Position numbers and translations under genes: made by a program. Below the pieces are notes generated by a model. It was given only the letters and a program-made list of their open reading frames with translations. It was not told the origin of the DNA and made no database searches. A stretch of DNA of 35,786 bases, taken from the NCBI GenBank assembly GCA_032718475.1, contig JAUCBJ010002477.1, positions 1 to 35,786 on the forward strand, in the 5' to 3' direction. This document shows positions 1-11,492 of this stretch, piece by piece; within the stretch, counting starts at the first letter, position 1; each line of letters begins with the position of its first letter. The stretch comes from Nemertoderma westbladi (lineage: Eukaryota > Xenacoelomorpha > Nemertodermatida > Nemertodermatidae).

Positions 1-15
1 TATATCGAACCGCCG

Positions 16-1470
16 ATGTCCCAAGAGCAACTTACGCGTGAATTGGACTATCGAAAATTCACCGCTCGCTATACGCATCGTAATAGTACGTATATGGACT
101 TCCTAACTACCGGCCATCCTATCGATTTACATGATACGGACGATGTAGACACCGAAAGGGAAATGGTTCTATTTAAATATCATACCCAGCGGAGTCGTAA
201 CGATAAACCGAGAATAGAACACGAAAATTCTATTCGTAACAGACTGGAAAGAGAAAACGTTGAAGAACCGGATAAACGCATCGACTTCAACGACTACCTG
301 GAATTTTGGGAGAAACCTATCTCAACATCGCCAGCCAGCAGAACCTCGAGACTCTATATCCTCAAGGTATACATCATGAACCCATGGTAGAACTCAAACG
401 GCTCTATTTCACTATGATGTATCTTACCGCCGATCGTCCACTACCTGTTATCCCGGATAGTTTTGAACAAATGGAAGAATATTGCAAAACTGGAGAACGA
501 TCACCCGCGTTTCCTCTACAGGACGTACGTCTTTGGTGTTATTGTGACGAATGCCCTAGACCCAACCAACAAACTGAAGGACACAAACGTCCGCTGTTCC
601 TATTTCCACGAACAACCGGCGATGGAAATTTATTGCGCGTAATGCAGACTCAATAACTTGCACATTTTTGCGGTTTGCCCTCAATTTATGACTCAATGTC
701 ACCATTGTCAACTAAAGGGACACGCCAGTTTCGATTGCCCTTTTAATCACGATTTGGAAAGCGTAGATGAAATGATCACACTACGTTACATCAGAGCTTG
801 GGAAGCGAACGCTGATTTACATTGTGATTCGCGCCATCGTTATTATCCTGGACGCGCTTACGAAGGAGTTTATGCGTTCCATCCTTATCTATTCGCTTCT
901 GTCGAACAGAAATCACGCATATCGAGTTACGAACTACTGAAGCGCGTCGGAGAATGTATTTCAACCAAGTTCGTACGCAAATTTCTCAGGAGTGTTAATC
1001 CTAGCGACCTTCATTCATATAACCTAATCAATTTTATCCGTCAGGATCCGGACTATGGAGACTTATTTGTTAACTCACACCCCGAGTTACAGGAAGTATA
1101 TCGACGGCCTTACGAATACCGAGCCCGCGAACGCGAGTTGGAAAGAACCATTAAACCCAGGAAGTTTCTGACTGCCTATGGTCCACCCACGGCTCTCGTT
1201 CAGACCACTCGTAAAGGACCCGTAAGAGCGGCCGTCCTAAAACGCGCTCTAAAGGCTGTTAGACCCCTCTCTCCCGACGTTGATGTCAACCAACCCGGCA
1301 CTTCGACCGGCGGATACACCGACCATAATCCTACACCCTCTGATGCAATCATATTGCACCCTTCACCCAGGAGTTATAGCCCTCCTTGTAAAGTGGCTCG
1401 CCCCAAAGAGAAAAAGACTCTGGCCAGCTTTAAAAAACTGCGTAAACGCCGTCCGCGCAAGAAAGACTAA
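16..1470 (+). pseudogene. Zinc-knuckle (gag-like) retroelement ORF, frameshifted
   Basis: Three overlapping ORFs (16-390, 306-656, 658-1470) read as one protein broken by frameshifts near 306-390 and near 583-660. The first part is charged. The middle holds a CxxC pair (residues CDEC at about 546-554) followed by a His. The last part holds a perfect CCHC knuckle (Cys at 697 and 706, His at 721, Cys at 736; CX2CX4HX4C) preceded by VCP at 673-681. The C-terminus is basic and Pro/Ser-rich and ends in a Lys/Arg cluster, as expected of a nucleic-acid-binding protein. The VCP-five-residues-knuckle arrangement recurs in the pseudogene at 8264-9942, so I treat both as one retroelement family. No reverse transcriptase is visible next to it. 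The window starts close to the first ATG, so the true 5' end may lie outside. Gag-like is an inference from the knuckle. Confidence 0.6.
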
Positions 1471-2741
1471 CTGTTTAGAGTATTTACGTATATTAGAAAC
1501 TGTGATTTTGTATATTTTATAGACTCAAATCCCATTTTCTGGGAGCGGTGTAAAAGCTTTTGTGGGATATAACTGGCCCTTTTGCTTTGCAATCCAGTTT
1601 CCCCCCAGGCGCTGGAATACTCTAAAAAGCTCTCTAACTCGAATGATGCAAAGCGACCGGCTGATTGGCTGATTTGTTATACGAGGGGCTCCTTGCTATG
1701 TTCTATAGGCCAACCAGAGCTATAGCAGCAGAGTATGCAACCAGGGCAACCGAGCGGAGTGACTCATTTTGTGTGTTGGCCAAGGGTTGCAAAAATCCTG
1801 ATAGTTCGGCATTTAGATATTCGTGGAACTTGTGGAATCTGGTGCTCTGCCAATGAGAGCTATTCCTCTCTGTGTAAAAAGATACAGTCAGAGAGTTTTG
1901 ACTCACTCTCTGTTGTGTTGTTTCTATCTAGGCCAGGAACACCGGCTCTAGAGTCAATTCGTTTCAGACTTTAGAAGAAACATTAGTAGGCTTAGATTAT
2001 AGAGCGTATAACTGTTATCAGTCCAGTCTTAACGGCACATACATTATCATATCATATCTTAACCTACCGTCTTAATGCTTTTTACTGTTGTTATTATTTT
2101 GTATCAGTTGGTTGAATATTATTTGGAGAACATCTATAAAGAACCCAAATTTCCCAATTTTCTTGATACACTACAGGTTAGAGAGACGGGTTACATATAG
2201 TGATTGCGACTTATATTATTGTGGTTTGTAGTGAGTTTAATGCTATTTGATAAGCACTACATGAGTCAATTGCTGTTCTCTTTATATATGATAAAATTCA
2301 TTGACGGTCGGCAAATTAGTGTGCAGTATTGTGTGTTACCGGTAGTGCGCATGATTGTGACTGATAACTAAGCATTTCCTAAAGAATGCGCCTCATACGT
2401 GAATCATAAGCCTTACCGACTTACTGTTGTGTTTAGTATAAGTCATATCTCTGTTTACCTAGATAGAGCGCCACGTCCTAAAGGAACTGTTAATATTTCC
2501 CGAAAGTGAATAATATTGGTCAGAAATTATTTATTAACGATCAATCGAATAATACAGTAAGCTTACACTGCAATAACAATCTAAGCCCTCCGAATCCAGT
2601 CTCCCGGGTATATCCAGCGGGTGAATGGACGCGCACTAGGCTGGCTTCGGCTAATGTTGTGTTTATTGGTATTAAATACTTGTCAATTTCTAAAGTCTAT
2701 TTATAAACCAAAAGACATATAAATTTTGGCAGGTTAAACTG
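1471..2741. other. Non-coding stretch, possible retroelement 3' end
   Basis: No convincing gene. A purine-rich stretch at about 1541-1549 followed by TGTAAAAG could be a polypurine tract and LTR start of the element carrying the 16-1470 ORFs, by analogy with the two better-defined copies. I could not find a matching LTR end or a second LTR. Short ORFs at 1665-1974 and 2506-2706 look spurious. Confidence 0.25.
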
Positions 2742-4866
2742 CTAAAGGTCTTCAAAAGCGCGTACAATAACATCAGATGCCAATTCATTGCGTTCGACTT
2801 GTTTTAGAAACATGTTAAACTTAAATGCTATCTCATTTTCTTTGTGCCACTCCTGCGTATTCTTATGTGCTTCGTGTTTAACCCGAAAGCACTGTTTGAC
2901 TTCTTCAGCTGTGACGGTCTGATGTGTTAGACATTTCAGGCTATCTTCTGGAAAATTTCTCATAATATCATAAACTCCAAAAATATTCAACCCTTCACGG
3001 AACTTATTAATTTCTTCAGAGACAGTACTAAGTAAGATATGCTTCAGTAGCAGATCTACAACTTTGTCTTTCTCGTCCACGGTTATGTTTGCTTGTAAAA
3101 CTCCCATGTCGAACCGCTCAGTAAGACTATTTACTGCATTGATCAAATCACCTTCGGTGATAGCCTCTTTTATAGTACTGACTCTTTCAATTAGTTCATC
3201 ATCTTTAGGTATATCACTAATATTTATACTAAACGGTAGTTCCAGGATCACACGGGCAAATACATCACTGAAACAATGTGGCCTAGGGGCGCCATTTAGA
3301 AGCGAAATCCCAACTAATTTCCCAAGATGATAAAATCTTTGGATGTCAGACAAGTTATGTCGAAAAACATACTCTGGATAAGATCCACGAAACAAGGATG
3401 GAGGCTGATGGAGAAAAAATAATGATAACAATTCTCGTAAAGGCCCTCCTGTGTCCACAGCTTCTTCGTCCAAAAACTTAACCATCAAGGTTATCTCAAT
3501 CTCTTAATCTCTTCGGTATCCATAATATCATACACACTTTCCACGATACGACTTCGTGGAACTTCTAGAACTGAGTGGCTTGGATCCATTTCCTTTAAAG
3601 CTTTGAATAAACTGGTCAATGAAGATGATAGATTGCTTTCAACTTCGACAGCAATAACAGAATCGGCACCTGTAGTATCACCATTCTCTTTGATGTGATC
3701 TACATCAACATCATTATCTAATACAGACATCGGGGTATCGGCAGTGTTCTCGTGATTGTCGTTATGACTAAAGAACAGAGATCTCAAATTTGCCAATTCC
3801 TCACGTGTGTATTCATACATTGTTGTAGGTTCTGTAATATCAGTAAAAGTATCAGCATTAGCGGTCGAAGTAGAGGATAGTAAATCTATCATTTCCGACT
3901 CATTGTAATTTTCATTAAGTTTACAGTTATAACAAATGGTTTCAGTTCGTGGTCGGCTGGTCGAGCATACTGGACAAATTAATCGCCTTTCACTACATAT
4001 GGAAGCATTAAAATTACCCTCCACAGAATCACCAATAACTTCAATATCAGAGTTTTCTGTATTAAACGAGTTTTGATCACCTGTATCCAAACTTTCAGTT
4101 TCAGTTCCCAAGTTAACATTATTATTAGCAGTCCCAGTGGTTCCACTTCCATTTGAAATTTATATTTTCCTCTTGCCAAACAGAGTTAGTTTGGGAATTC
4201 CCGCAACACAGGTGCTTTCCAAATATTTATGTAGAGATGCATGATTCTCGATATCTTCACCAAAGTCATTAAGTAAATGGAAATCATAATCTGATTTATT
4301 GCAAGGCCTCTTTTGTAATTTCAACCGTGTATTATTCCCCATATCATCAAAGAATATCGTATCAATAACCTGTGATTTGATTTCAGTCATAGAGCTCTTC
4401 ACTGGTATTTTCAGTTTTAAAATCGTAGAAACACCTAGTGGTTTTTTTTAGGATAAACGGTTGTCCTTTGCCTGTGTCTATTTTACAGTTAAAATGCAAA
4501 CACTTAGTAGTAGCTGGTGGTCGTCCCACTTTCGCATTAAATGGTTTTCTTCCTAAGCCGGAAATTGGCTTTGGTTTGGAGCACAATGAATCGATAGAAC
4601 TAGGTGCACCACGAACAGCAGTGTCAGGCTCAGTAGTTTTATTTATGGCAACTGAGGCAGTGGAACTTAGGTCACAATTATTAATAACATTACCAGTATT
4701 GTAGTCAGAACTTCCAGAGAGGCCCAAATCGGTATGATTATGACTAGGCCTATCACCTTCTCCAGAAAATCTACGATATATTGAATCTATTCTTAAGTAA
4801 GTATCCCTCCTTATATCATTGAGGAGATTTCGCCGAACCCTATTACCGGTATCATCTCTGTGGTTT
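2742..4866 (-). pseudogene. HECT-like domain protein, broken by two frameshifts and one stop
   Basis: Read on the minus strand, the coding parts run 4866-4383, 4402-3491 and about 3500-2742. The N-terminal third is Ser/Thr/Asn-rich with a basic patch ending in GRPPATTK. The middle has a CX2CX10CX2C motif (CPVC...CYNC), a likely zinc-binding site. The C-terminal part carries the HECT N-lobe signature: FLDEEAVDTGGPLREL, then YHLGKLVGISLLNGAPRP. A TAA at about 4157-4159 interrupts one frame, and single-base shifts are needed near 4383-4402 and near 3495-3515. The usual HECT C-lobe with its catalytic Cys is not visible, so even repaired it may not have been an active ligase. HECT-like proteins of this sort resemble G2E3-type ligases and are often amplified in invertebrate genomes. 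There are no clear splice sites at the breaks, so I prefer a decayed intronless copy over a spliced gene. Confidence 0.6.
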
Positions 4867-5285
4867 AATTAAATCCAATACAGCAATACATACAAATGTA
4901 GGGCCTACATACAACAGTCTGACAGTACAAACCTTGCGCTTGCCCAATAGAACAAAATACTGGAATAACTGAATAAGGCCACATACAGTATGCTGGTTTG
5001 AAGCGTTTCTTCTGCTGTTCTGTTCTGTCCTTACTCTCATCCAACCCATCTGCCCATGCAGACATGTCAGCATGTGACAAAATACTAACAACATACAACG
5101 TAAAAATACATAAAAACTGACATACCAACGTCCAGACGTCTGCACTGCTCCACTGCACGCCAGGCTGCAAACCACCACTGAACCGCGCATAACGCCTGCG
5201 CACAATTTTTCAGCCCCGCAATATTGGACAATATTATCGCGCATGCAGGCATGCACCGAAAAAAAACGCGCACACCACATTTTAA
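4867..5285. other. No gene seen
   Basis: Overlapping minus-strand ORFs here (4852-5382 and within) are Cys/Val/Phe-rich, match no family I know, and run into a low-complexity repeat. I see no supportable gene. Confidence 0.4.
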
Positions 5286-5652
5286 CAATGTAAACGAGAA
5301 ACATATGCCAGCGAAGCGAGCAAAACCTTTTCATTAACATTGCAAAATGAACAGATGAAAAAGAAACGCGAGCAAAACTCAAAGTGAGAGAAATTTGTTC
5401 ATTCTAAGAGCTGAACAGTGCACAGTGCAAAATAATAAGATAAAGAAACGCGAGCAAAACACAAAAGTCTGAAAGTGAGCGAAATTTTTTCCTTCTAACA
5501 GTGCAAAATGAAAAAGAAACGAGAGCAAAACTCAAAGTGAGTGAAAGTTTTTCATTCTACATGTAACAGTGCAAATTGAAAAAGAAATGCGAGCAAAACT
5601 CAAAGTGTTCGAAATTTTTTCATTCTAACAGCGCAAAATGAAAAAGAAACGC
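5286..5652 (+). repeat. Degenerate tandem repeat, about 5 copies of a 70-85 bp unit
   Basis: Each unit contains GAAAAAGAAACGCGAGCAAAA, then a CTCAAAGTGAG-like stretch, then GAAATTTTTTCATTCTAACAG and TGCAAAATG. Copies begin near 5286, 5340, 5435, 5510 and 5575, with a partial one at 5630. Unit length varies because of small indels. Confidence 0.75.
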
Positions 5653-6022
5653 GACTACCAGTCTGCTTTATATTATTTACAGCGTTAATTGTAAAATTTT
5701 ATGAAAAACCATAAAAAACCAATTTTTTCGCCTTTTTTTAAAAGTTGGTTAAACCAAAAAACCATAAAAAACCAATGGTGAGAAAAACCATTGGTTGCCA
5801 ACCCTGTGTAAGTCATAATCAATAGCCTACCGGTGGTCCCTATTGAAAAGTTTTACATCTACGCCGAACCCCGAACACGTTGGGCGCTGCATTACAACAT
5901 GCATTCGGCGCAGACTATCAGACAGTTAGGCTCACATAGGTCTACAGTACTGTATTACAGTATGATGCACATTACGGTAGGCCTACAGAACAGCAGAAGG
6001 CTATGGCTGCAGCATGCAGACA
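5653..6022 (+). other. Intergenic, A-rich CCAATGGTT-type repeats
   Basis: Contains repeated AAAAACCATAAAAAACCAA blocks at about 5704-5775 and a small inverted repeat around AACCAATGG/CCATTGGTT at about 5768-5796. A 66-codon ORF (5833-6033) shows no recognisable domain. Confidence 0.4.
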
Positions 6023-6250
6023 CTTTAGTTTGAAACTTTTTTTAGGTTCCTACTTTAGTTTGTAACTTTTTTATGTCCTACTTTAGTTTGAAACTTTTTT
6101 TATTTCCTACTTTAGTTTGAAACTTTTTTTATTTCCTACTTTAGTTTGAAACTTTTTTATTTCCTACTTTAGGCCTAGTTTGAAACTTTTTTATTTCCTA
6201 CTTTAGTTTGAAACTTTTTTTATTTCCTACTTTAGTTTGAAACTTTTTTG
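6023..6250 (+). repeat. 30-bp minisatellite, about 8 copies
   Basis: Head-to-tail repeats of CTACTTTAGTTTGAAAC followed by a T run and ATTTC. Copies are nearly identical. One unit carries an extra GGCCTAG insertion near 6172 and one reads TTTGTAAC. The array abuts the left inverted repeat of the Merlin-like element. Confidence 0.9.
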
Positions 6251-6295
6251 CCGTTAAAAAAAATGAAAGTAAATTGGCCTAAACCAGCCACCGTA

Positions 6296-8171
6296 GTACC
6301 CACTTTTTGACCAATTATTTGACCATTATAATAGCTATTATCATGAGGTTTTTTGTTTTACAGTAGAACATAAATTTCATCTCCTTAGAGACGATAGCTA
6401 TTGTTTTTTGATGGTAGCTAGAATTTTTTTTAAGGTAGCTTTCTCTACTGTTTTTAAAATTACAAATCCTAATTCTCGGTACATATTTTTTGATCAATTT
6501 TTCGACTTGTTAATATATATTATCATAATGTTCTTTTGTTCTAGAACATAAATTTCATCTTCTGAAAGACGTTAGCTATTGTTTTTTTTATGGTAGCTAG
6601 TGTTTTTTTAAGGTAGCTACTGTTTTTAAAATTACAAAACCAAATTTTTGGTAGCTATTTTTTATGAAATTTTGGACTTGTTAATGGATATTTCATAATG
6701 TTTTTTTGTTCTAGAACATTAATTTCACTTTTTGAAAGATGTTAGGACAGGATAGGTTACATGGTAGGACTTTATGGAACATGGTTTGGGGGAAGCCACT
6801 TACTTGTTAGACAATTTCTTTGGCTCCTCTTCTCCTTCATTGCCGAATGGTCCTTCAAGCTTACATATAAGCTTTTAGGAGACCAAATGGGCTCATCAAA
6901 CACTGTTGTTGTCATTTTCGATTGGCACAATTATATACGTGAGGTTATGCATAAGGAATTGGTCAATGCTAAACCAATGGGTGGGCCAGGGCCATTGATG
7001 AGTCGTTTTTCAGGGGAAGAAGGAAGTATAAAAGAGGTAGGAAATTACTTGGAGATGCAGTGCAACGTGGAATTATGGAAATCAGGTTGTTGGTCCATGG
7101 GTATTTGGGATGGTTTGTGTTCTGGCTTCTGGGGAGACAGATATACGTCTGTTCCGTGTTGCACGCAGAGATGCGCGCACTCTGCGACCAATTATAGAAA
7201 CAAATGTCAAGGGTGGACCACATACAAAGCGATGAATGGAGTGCCTATTGTGGCCCTAATCAAGGAATAACCAACGAAAAAAAAACCCATGGAAATGTGT
7301 AGACGGTAGCGGAGCATATACACATTCGTCAGTCTGTCACTCTAAGAAAAAGACCAAGAAAAAGTTTACTCGGATACAAAAAAAAGAAGGGGGAGGTTTG
7401 TAGATCCGTTCAATGTCATGTGGTCCCATGCAAAGCAAACTATAATGCGAAAAAAGCGTGGTACCGCGTGGTAAGCGTTGGTGAAACATCACTTAGTAGA
7501 ATTCTGTTGGCGTCAACTCCACAAGAAAACGCCATTTTTGGATGCCCTTGAAATGATAAAGAAATATTATTAAACATGATAAACAGTCTTTAAGCAACGG
7601 TACCGGTATAGTAATTTATATTTCTGACTGAGTGTAATAAAAAATATACATAATTTTACATTTACACAACTTGATTGACAACATGAATAATATTAACTGT
7701 ATTTTTTTACAGCACATAAAAAAACTAGCTAGTAAATAATTATGACTAGCTATAAACCCCTGGCTATAAAATTCAAATTACTAGCTACCATTACTCATAA
7801 ATTATTACACATAAATGTAATTGAGGATTAAATTATATTTTGTATTTTTTTAACTAGCTAATAAAAAGTACTAGCGAACACAAAATCAAAATTACTAGCT
7901 ACCATCTTACTGTCAGAAGGTCAAATATTTATTCTAATACAAAAACCCTCATGCTTAAAGCCATTTTTACAAGAAAACAGTAGGTCAAAATATATTTTCA
8001 AATTTTCAATCTAAATTTTTTTAACTAGCTAATAAAAAGTACTAGCTAACACGAAAATAAAAATTTATAGCTACCAACTAACTGTCAGAAGTTCAAATAT
8101 TTGTTCTAGAACAAAAAACCTCATAAAAAATGCCATTTTCATAAGAAAAAAATTGGTCAAAAAGTGGGTAC
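6296..8171. mobile_element. Merlin-superfamily DNA transposon with inverted termini
   Basis: The left end (from 6296) starts GTACCCACTTTTTGACCAAT. The right end (to 8171) is its inverse, ATTGGTCAAAAAGTGGGTAC. Both ends continue inward through ATGAGGTTTTTTGTT and blocks of TAGCTAG and GTTCTAGAAC. The enclosed decayed ORF has ISXO2-like (Merlin) transposase motifs. A related end is at 18250-18290, so this family has other copies here. In both copies right-end similarity runs on to CATAACATAGTARTAC, so the true terminus may lie about 20 bp further out. I could not fix a target duplication. Confidence 0.65.
6745..7480 (+). pseudogene. Merlin / ISXO2-like transposase, frameshifted
   Basis: This DDE transposase would cut and join the ends of its own element. 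Motifs appear in family order but in changing frames: GTWFGGSHLLVRQFLWLL at 6778 onward; DWHNYIREV near 6920; IDES plus GRRKYKRGR at 6994-7040, with the first catalytic Asp in IDES; WVFGMV at about 7098; FRVARRDARTLRPII at about 7159; SDEWSAYCGPNQG at about 7228, with the second Asp; and FVDP plus MWSHAK at about 7400-7440. At least four frame changes are needed. The stretch between FVDP and MWSHAK that normally carries the third acidic residue looks shortened. The copy is clearly dead. ISXO2-like domains in animals belong to Merlin elements, which is the basis for the family call. Confidence 0.75.
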
Positions 8172-8263
8172 CCATAACATAGTAGTACTGAGGAGTTATA
8201 TAACTTCCGAAAGGGGGCGATAAAGATATATCAGAAGAGACATATCTTACAGGAGGACTGGAT

Positions 8264-9942
8264 AATGATAGGGTTGGTGAACCTATTTGTGACAGTGGTT
8301 ATCGACAGGGAGCCGACAGTGGTTATCGACAGGGAGCCGACGGTGTTTCTACTGACGGGAGCAGCTCTGAACCACAGGAGAGCCTTTAAGGTAGCCCTAG
8401 AAGGTCTTGAGACCACCCGGGGCAGAAGGGCAAGTTGGTGTATTATGATACCAGGCACCTGGTGGACAGAGAAGTAGACACCGTACAGGTGATGGAAGAA
8501 ATGTGAGGTGGATAGAGGAGGAGGAAAGAAAGCTAGAGGAAGTCGCCAGGAAAGAGAGGAGGGAGGCAGCAGGCAGATATAAGGGGAGGGGAGTATGATT
8601 TTGAAGCCCAAGACTTGGATGAGTTGAGGTGGGGATCAGAGACCTCGGGTGAGTTTCGGCTAGGGGATGAGGTGGATTGGATGGAAGAGACACCGATGCA
8701 TTCTACATCTGGACTGCAGGGAATGCCGATATCTGGGGGGTCCGAGAGTGACTTTGGAAGGAAGAGACCGAGAACGATGGAGGGGTGGAGGGTTACGGGC
8801 GAGTACCAGGCCAGGAAGGGACATGGTGGATCGACCGGGATCCCAGGTTTGGAGCCGCTCGTGGAAGAGGAAATATAGGAGGACGAGTTCGGGGAGATGC
8901 CCGCGATAGAGAGAATCGGCCGGGTGGACACGGACTGGGTGGACGGGAGAGTGGTGACAGCCAGCAGGGCGAGAGCCTTCTGGGACACACCCAGCAAGTG
9001 AGCCTGGGAGCATGGGGAGCCAGCAACGAACTTCCCAGCGAACACGATTCGGCTAGGCGAGCAACCGGGGATGGCGCCACGGGTAGTGTTTGGGGAGACA
9101 ATGCCGAGGGAGGAGGACGACATTGATATGGGTAGGGAGGACAAGGTTGAAATGTTCACTTATCAGCGGCTCCATAGGCCCAGGAGGCTACGCGGAGCCA
9201 AGGACGACTTGGGGCGAGAGACAGTGATAGATGGTTGCGACTACTGTGGGAGACTAACCCATCAGCATAAGAACTGTCTATACCGTTACCAGAAGGGGCG
9301 GCATGTCTTTACTGCTGCGAGTCTATGCATAGGATGGGCGTGTGCCCAAGGTTGCACCACAGGTGTTCGAAGTTTAAGTATAGGGGGCATTTTGAGCGCC
9401 AGTGCGATTGGATGGACAATGAGGAGAAGTTCCGTATTTACGAGGACTGGGCTGGCGTCGGAGTCATGACAAGGCAAAGGATGAAGGCCCAGGAGTTCCG
9501 GTGGGGGTTCTTCAACATCAACCTACAGGTCCACCAGGAGATTACTAAGAGGAGACTACCATTCATGTATCAGGAGGTAGTGATAGCATCATCATATGGA
9601 GGAGTTATTAACACCCAAAGATATCTAGATAGATGGTCACCAGAGAACAGGATGGAATTCAGGAACTTTCTGGTGGAGCATGTGCCGCGTGGGATGAAGA
9701 TGATCTTGTGGGACACTACCAGAGGGAAGCAGGAGGGGCACTCGGTGGGACCACCTGCGAAGCGACACCTTGAATTAATAACGCCCGCACCCAAGGATCC
9801 AACAACAGGGCTCGGCAAGACGGTATCAGCGCGAATGAGTAGCCTCAAGAGCAAACAGGAGGGGAGAAAAAGACCAAGGCAGGACGATGATAGAGGCAAA
9901 GAGATGAGATGGTTTCCAGAGGATACGGGAGGAGCACTCTAG
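8264..9942 (+). pseudogene. Zinc-motif (gag-like) ORF of an LTR retrotransposon, decayed
   Basis: The N-terminal part (8265-8477) has an in-frame 24-bp duplication at 8291-8338. A Glu/Arg-rich, probably coiled segment follows after frameshifts near 8440-8505. The main frame (8615 onward) is broken by TAG at 8876 and TGA at 8999. It then carries CDYC...H...C at about 9238-9280. A shift near 9310-9325 leads into VCP...C with a second zinc knuckle (RGHFERQC) at about 9325-9410, whose second Cys has become Phe (TTT). The C-terminus is Pro/Lys/Arg-rich and includes KDPTTGLGKTV at about 9792. The VCP-X5-C spacing equals that at 673-697, and the KDPTTGLGKTV segment recurs at 23677-23709. No protease, reverse transcriptase or integrase lies between this ORF and the 3' LTR. 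Long minus-strand ORFs here are antisense shadows. Confidence 0.65.
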
Positions 9943-10139
9943 GACTCGAGAACTGATTACGGGCAGTGTTAATGTGCCTGGAAGGCACCGCATGGACATA
10001 TAAGTACAAAATAACTCACAAGTGCAATTATATAAGTGCAATTAGGACGTACGTACATAATCAATCAGTGCTAAAGAAATATAATATACGTAGCATAGTC
10101 AGATATAACCTTTTCCAATTAGCTACTGGGACTGGGGAC
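9943..10139. other. Retroelement 3' region
   Basis: Non-coding sequence of the LTR element between its ORF and the inserted LINE fragment. No motif recognised. Confidence 0.35.
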
Positions 10140-10770
10140 TAATTGACTGTACAGGAGGACGAGACATTGGATGGACCTCACTTCTCAAATGCGAAATGCT
10201 TGTCCAGAAATGCTTCCGAAATGCTTGAAATGCATGTCCAGAAAGGTCATCAGCAAAGGGACTCAAAGAATTGTTGGCTGCTCTCTCTCCAGTAGGGGAT
10301 GAGACAGGCAGCCAGTCAGGAGATAACTGACGCCTGTGAGGCCAATTGTGTCCGGTAATGTCCAGCTTTCGGGGCAAATAACACACCCTGGTTTGCCATT
10401 CCATGGGGTGGCTGTCGCAGTGGAGTCGATATGAGGCCTATCACCCATATCTACTCTGGCGCACATGACCCACCATTGGCTGTGCAGCTCATCTGCTTCG
10501 TCATGCCCTGCACCCCTGCTGCCAGGTGCAGGAGGCAGTGAAGTGCACTCAGAGTGAACATGAGAACATTCTACTCCTGACCAGCCATTGGTATATCACC
10601 ATCTGCCTGGCCAGGCCATATACCCATGCAGCCAAGTATATGGGTCCTTAATCCAGGACCAAGGGCGTCCTTATCCCAGAACGAAGGGGGTCCTAGTTGC
10701 AGGACCAGATTTGCCCTAGTAAGAGGGTCTATGCAGCTACCTGACCTGACCTGACCTGACATGCGATCTA
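10140..10770 (-). mobile_element. LINE 5' end fragment (minus copy)
   Basis: On the minus strand this matches the 5' part of the LINE at 27580-28776: the block beginning GTAGCTGCATAGACCCTC, the alternating 'ggacc...ccttggtcctgg' stretch, CATGTTCACTCTGAG, the ATGGCAAACCAGGGTGTG region, and the coding block PTGERAANNSLSPF. Similarity stops after GATGACCTTTCTGG (about 10240). The copy therefore includes the 5' UTR and start of the ORF but no endonuclease or reverse transcriptase. It starts at almost the same 5' point as the plus copy, followed by four CTGAC repeats (10739-10760). It lies inside the 3' half of the LTR retrotransposon and is younger than it. Confidence 0.75.
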
Positions 10771-11480
10771 TAGGTGCGACCTTGATCCTTACACACGAAC
10801 TTAGAAACTGAAAATTAAAAAACCCCTCCATAACTTTCCCTCAATTAGCATTGATGGACTATAGATTACAGTGAGATGGTACAGGTATATATACTATAGG
10901 CCTACCCTCTACCCTGTAATATAGCTAATTATTTTACAGTATGAATGAAGCCTACAGTATGTACTGTCAGCAGACATTGTGCAGTTCCAGTGTCACAGGG
11001 AAATCTGCCCCCCCCCCCTCCCCTCCCACAAATGCTTCTGGAATGCACAAGTGGGAATGTTAGACCCGACGAAAGTGTGAAGTGAGGATGAAACGGCAAA
11101 CGGGTTGAGTGAGAGAGAAGCATGGGGAGAAGGTGCTAGGATTTGGGAGAAAGTAAGGAGTGCAAGATCCAAGTGTGGGGAGTGAGCAGAGAGAAAGATG
11201 AGTCCTATGGGACTGGTGAGCGAGGAGAACGGATGATAGAGTCTGAGAAAAAATTATGTGCGAAGAGAGGGTGATCGTCTAAATAGAGATGCCAGATGCC
11301 TTGGTACAGCTTAGCTCGCAGATGTACCAAGGATGGGTAGTGAAAACAGACCCAGGGGGGCCAGCCTGGAAAGCTGGCCCCGAGAAAAGAATTCCACCCC
11401 ACATCCAATACTAGATTGGATTCCAGTGGAATTGGAGCGCACTAAAGGTTGATGCTATCTTCTCACTGGGAAGATAGCTT
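10771..11480 (+). other. 3' untranslated part of the LTR retrotransposon
   Basis: From about 11270 this matches 23745-23950 closely: CCAGATGCC / CCAGATACC, ACCAAGGATGGGTAGT, CCCCGAGAAAAGAA, CCACCCCACRYCCAATA, GGTTGATGCTATCTTCTCA. The region 10771-11260 has no match elsewhere in the window. It includes a C run at about 11009-11018. Minus-strand ORFs here (10929-11123, 11205-11408) are not credible genes. Confidence 0.6.
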
Positions 11481-11492
11481 GGGGGGGGGGAG
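11481..11492 (+). promoter_or_regulatory. Polypurine tract
   Basis: GGGGGGGGGGAG sits immediately before the LTR start TG at 11493 and follows GGGAAGATAGCTT. A polypurine tract at this spot primes plus-strand DNA synthesis in LTR retrotransposons. The second copy has a G15 run at 23951-23965 in the same place. Confidence 0.75.

Noticed and set aside
4852-5382. Minus-strand ORF of 176 codons
   Set aside because: Cys/Val/Phe-rich low-complexity reading overlapping a tandem repeat; no homology recognised.
8397-9159. Long minus-strand ORFs (8231-8611, 8397-8693, 8533-9159, 8660-9013, 8793-9101)
   Set aside because: They are Pro/Ser-rich antisense readings of the purine-rich zinc-motif ORF on the plus strand; no domain is visible.
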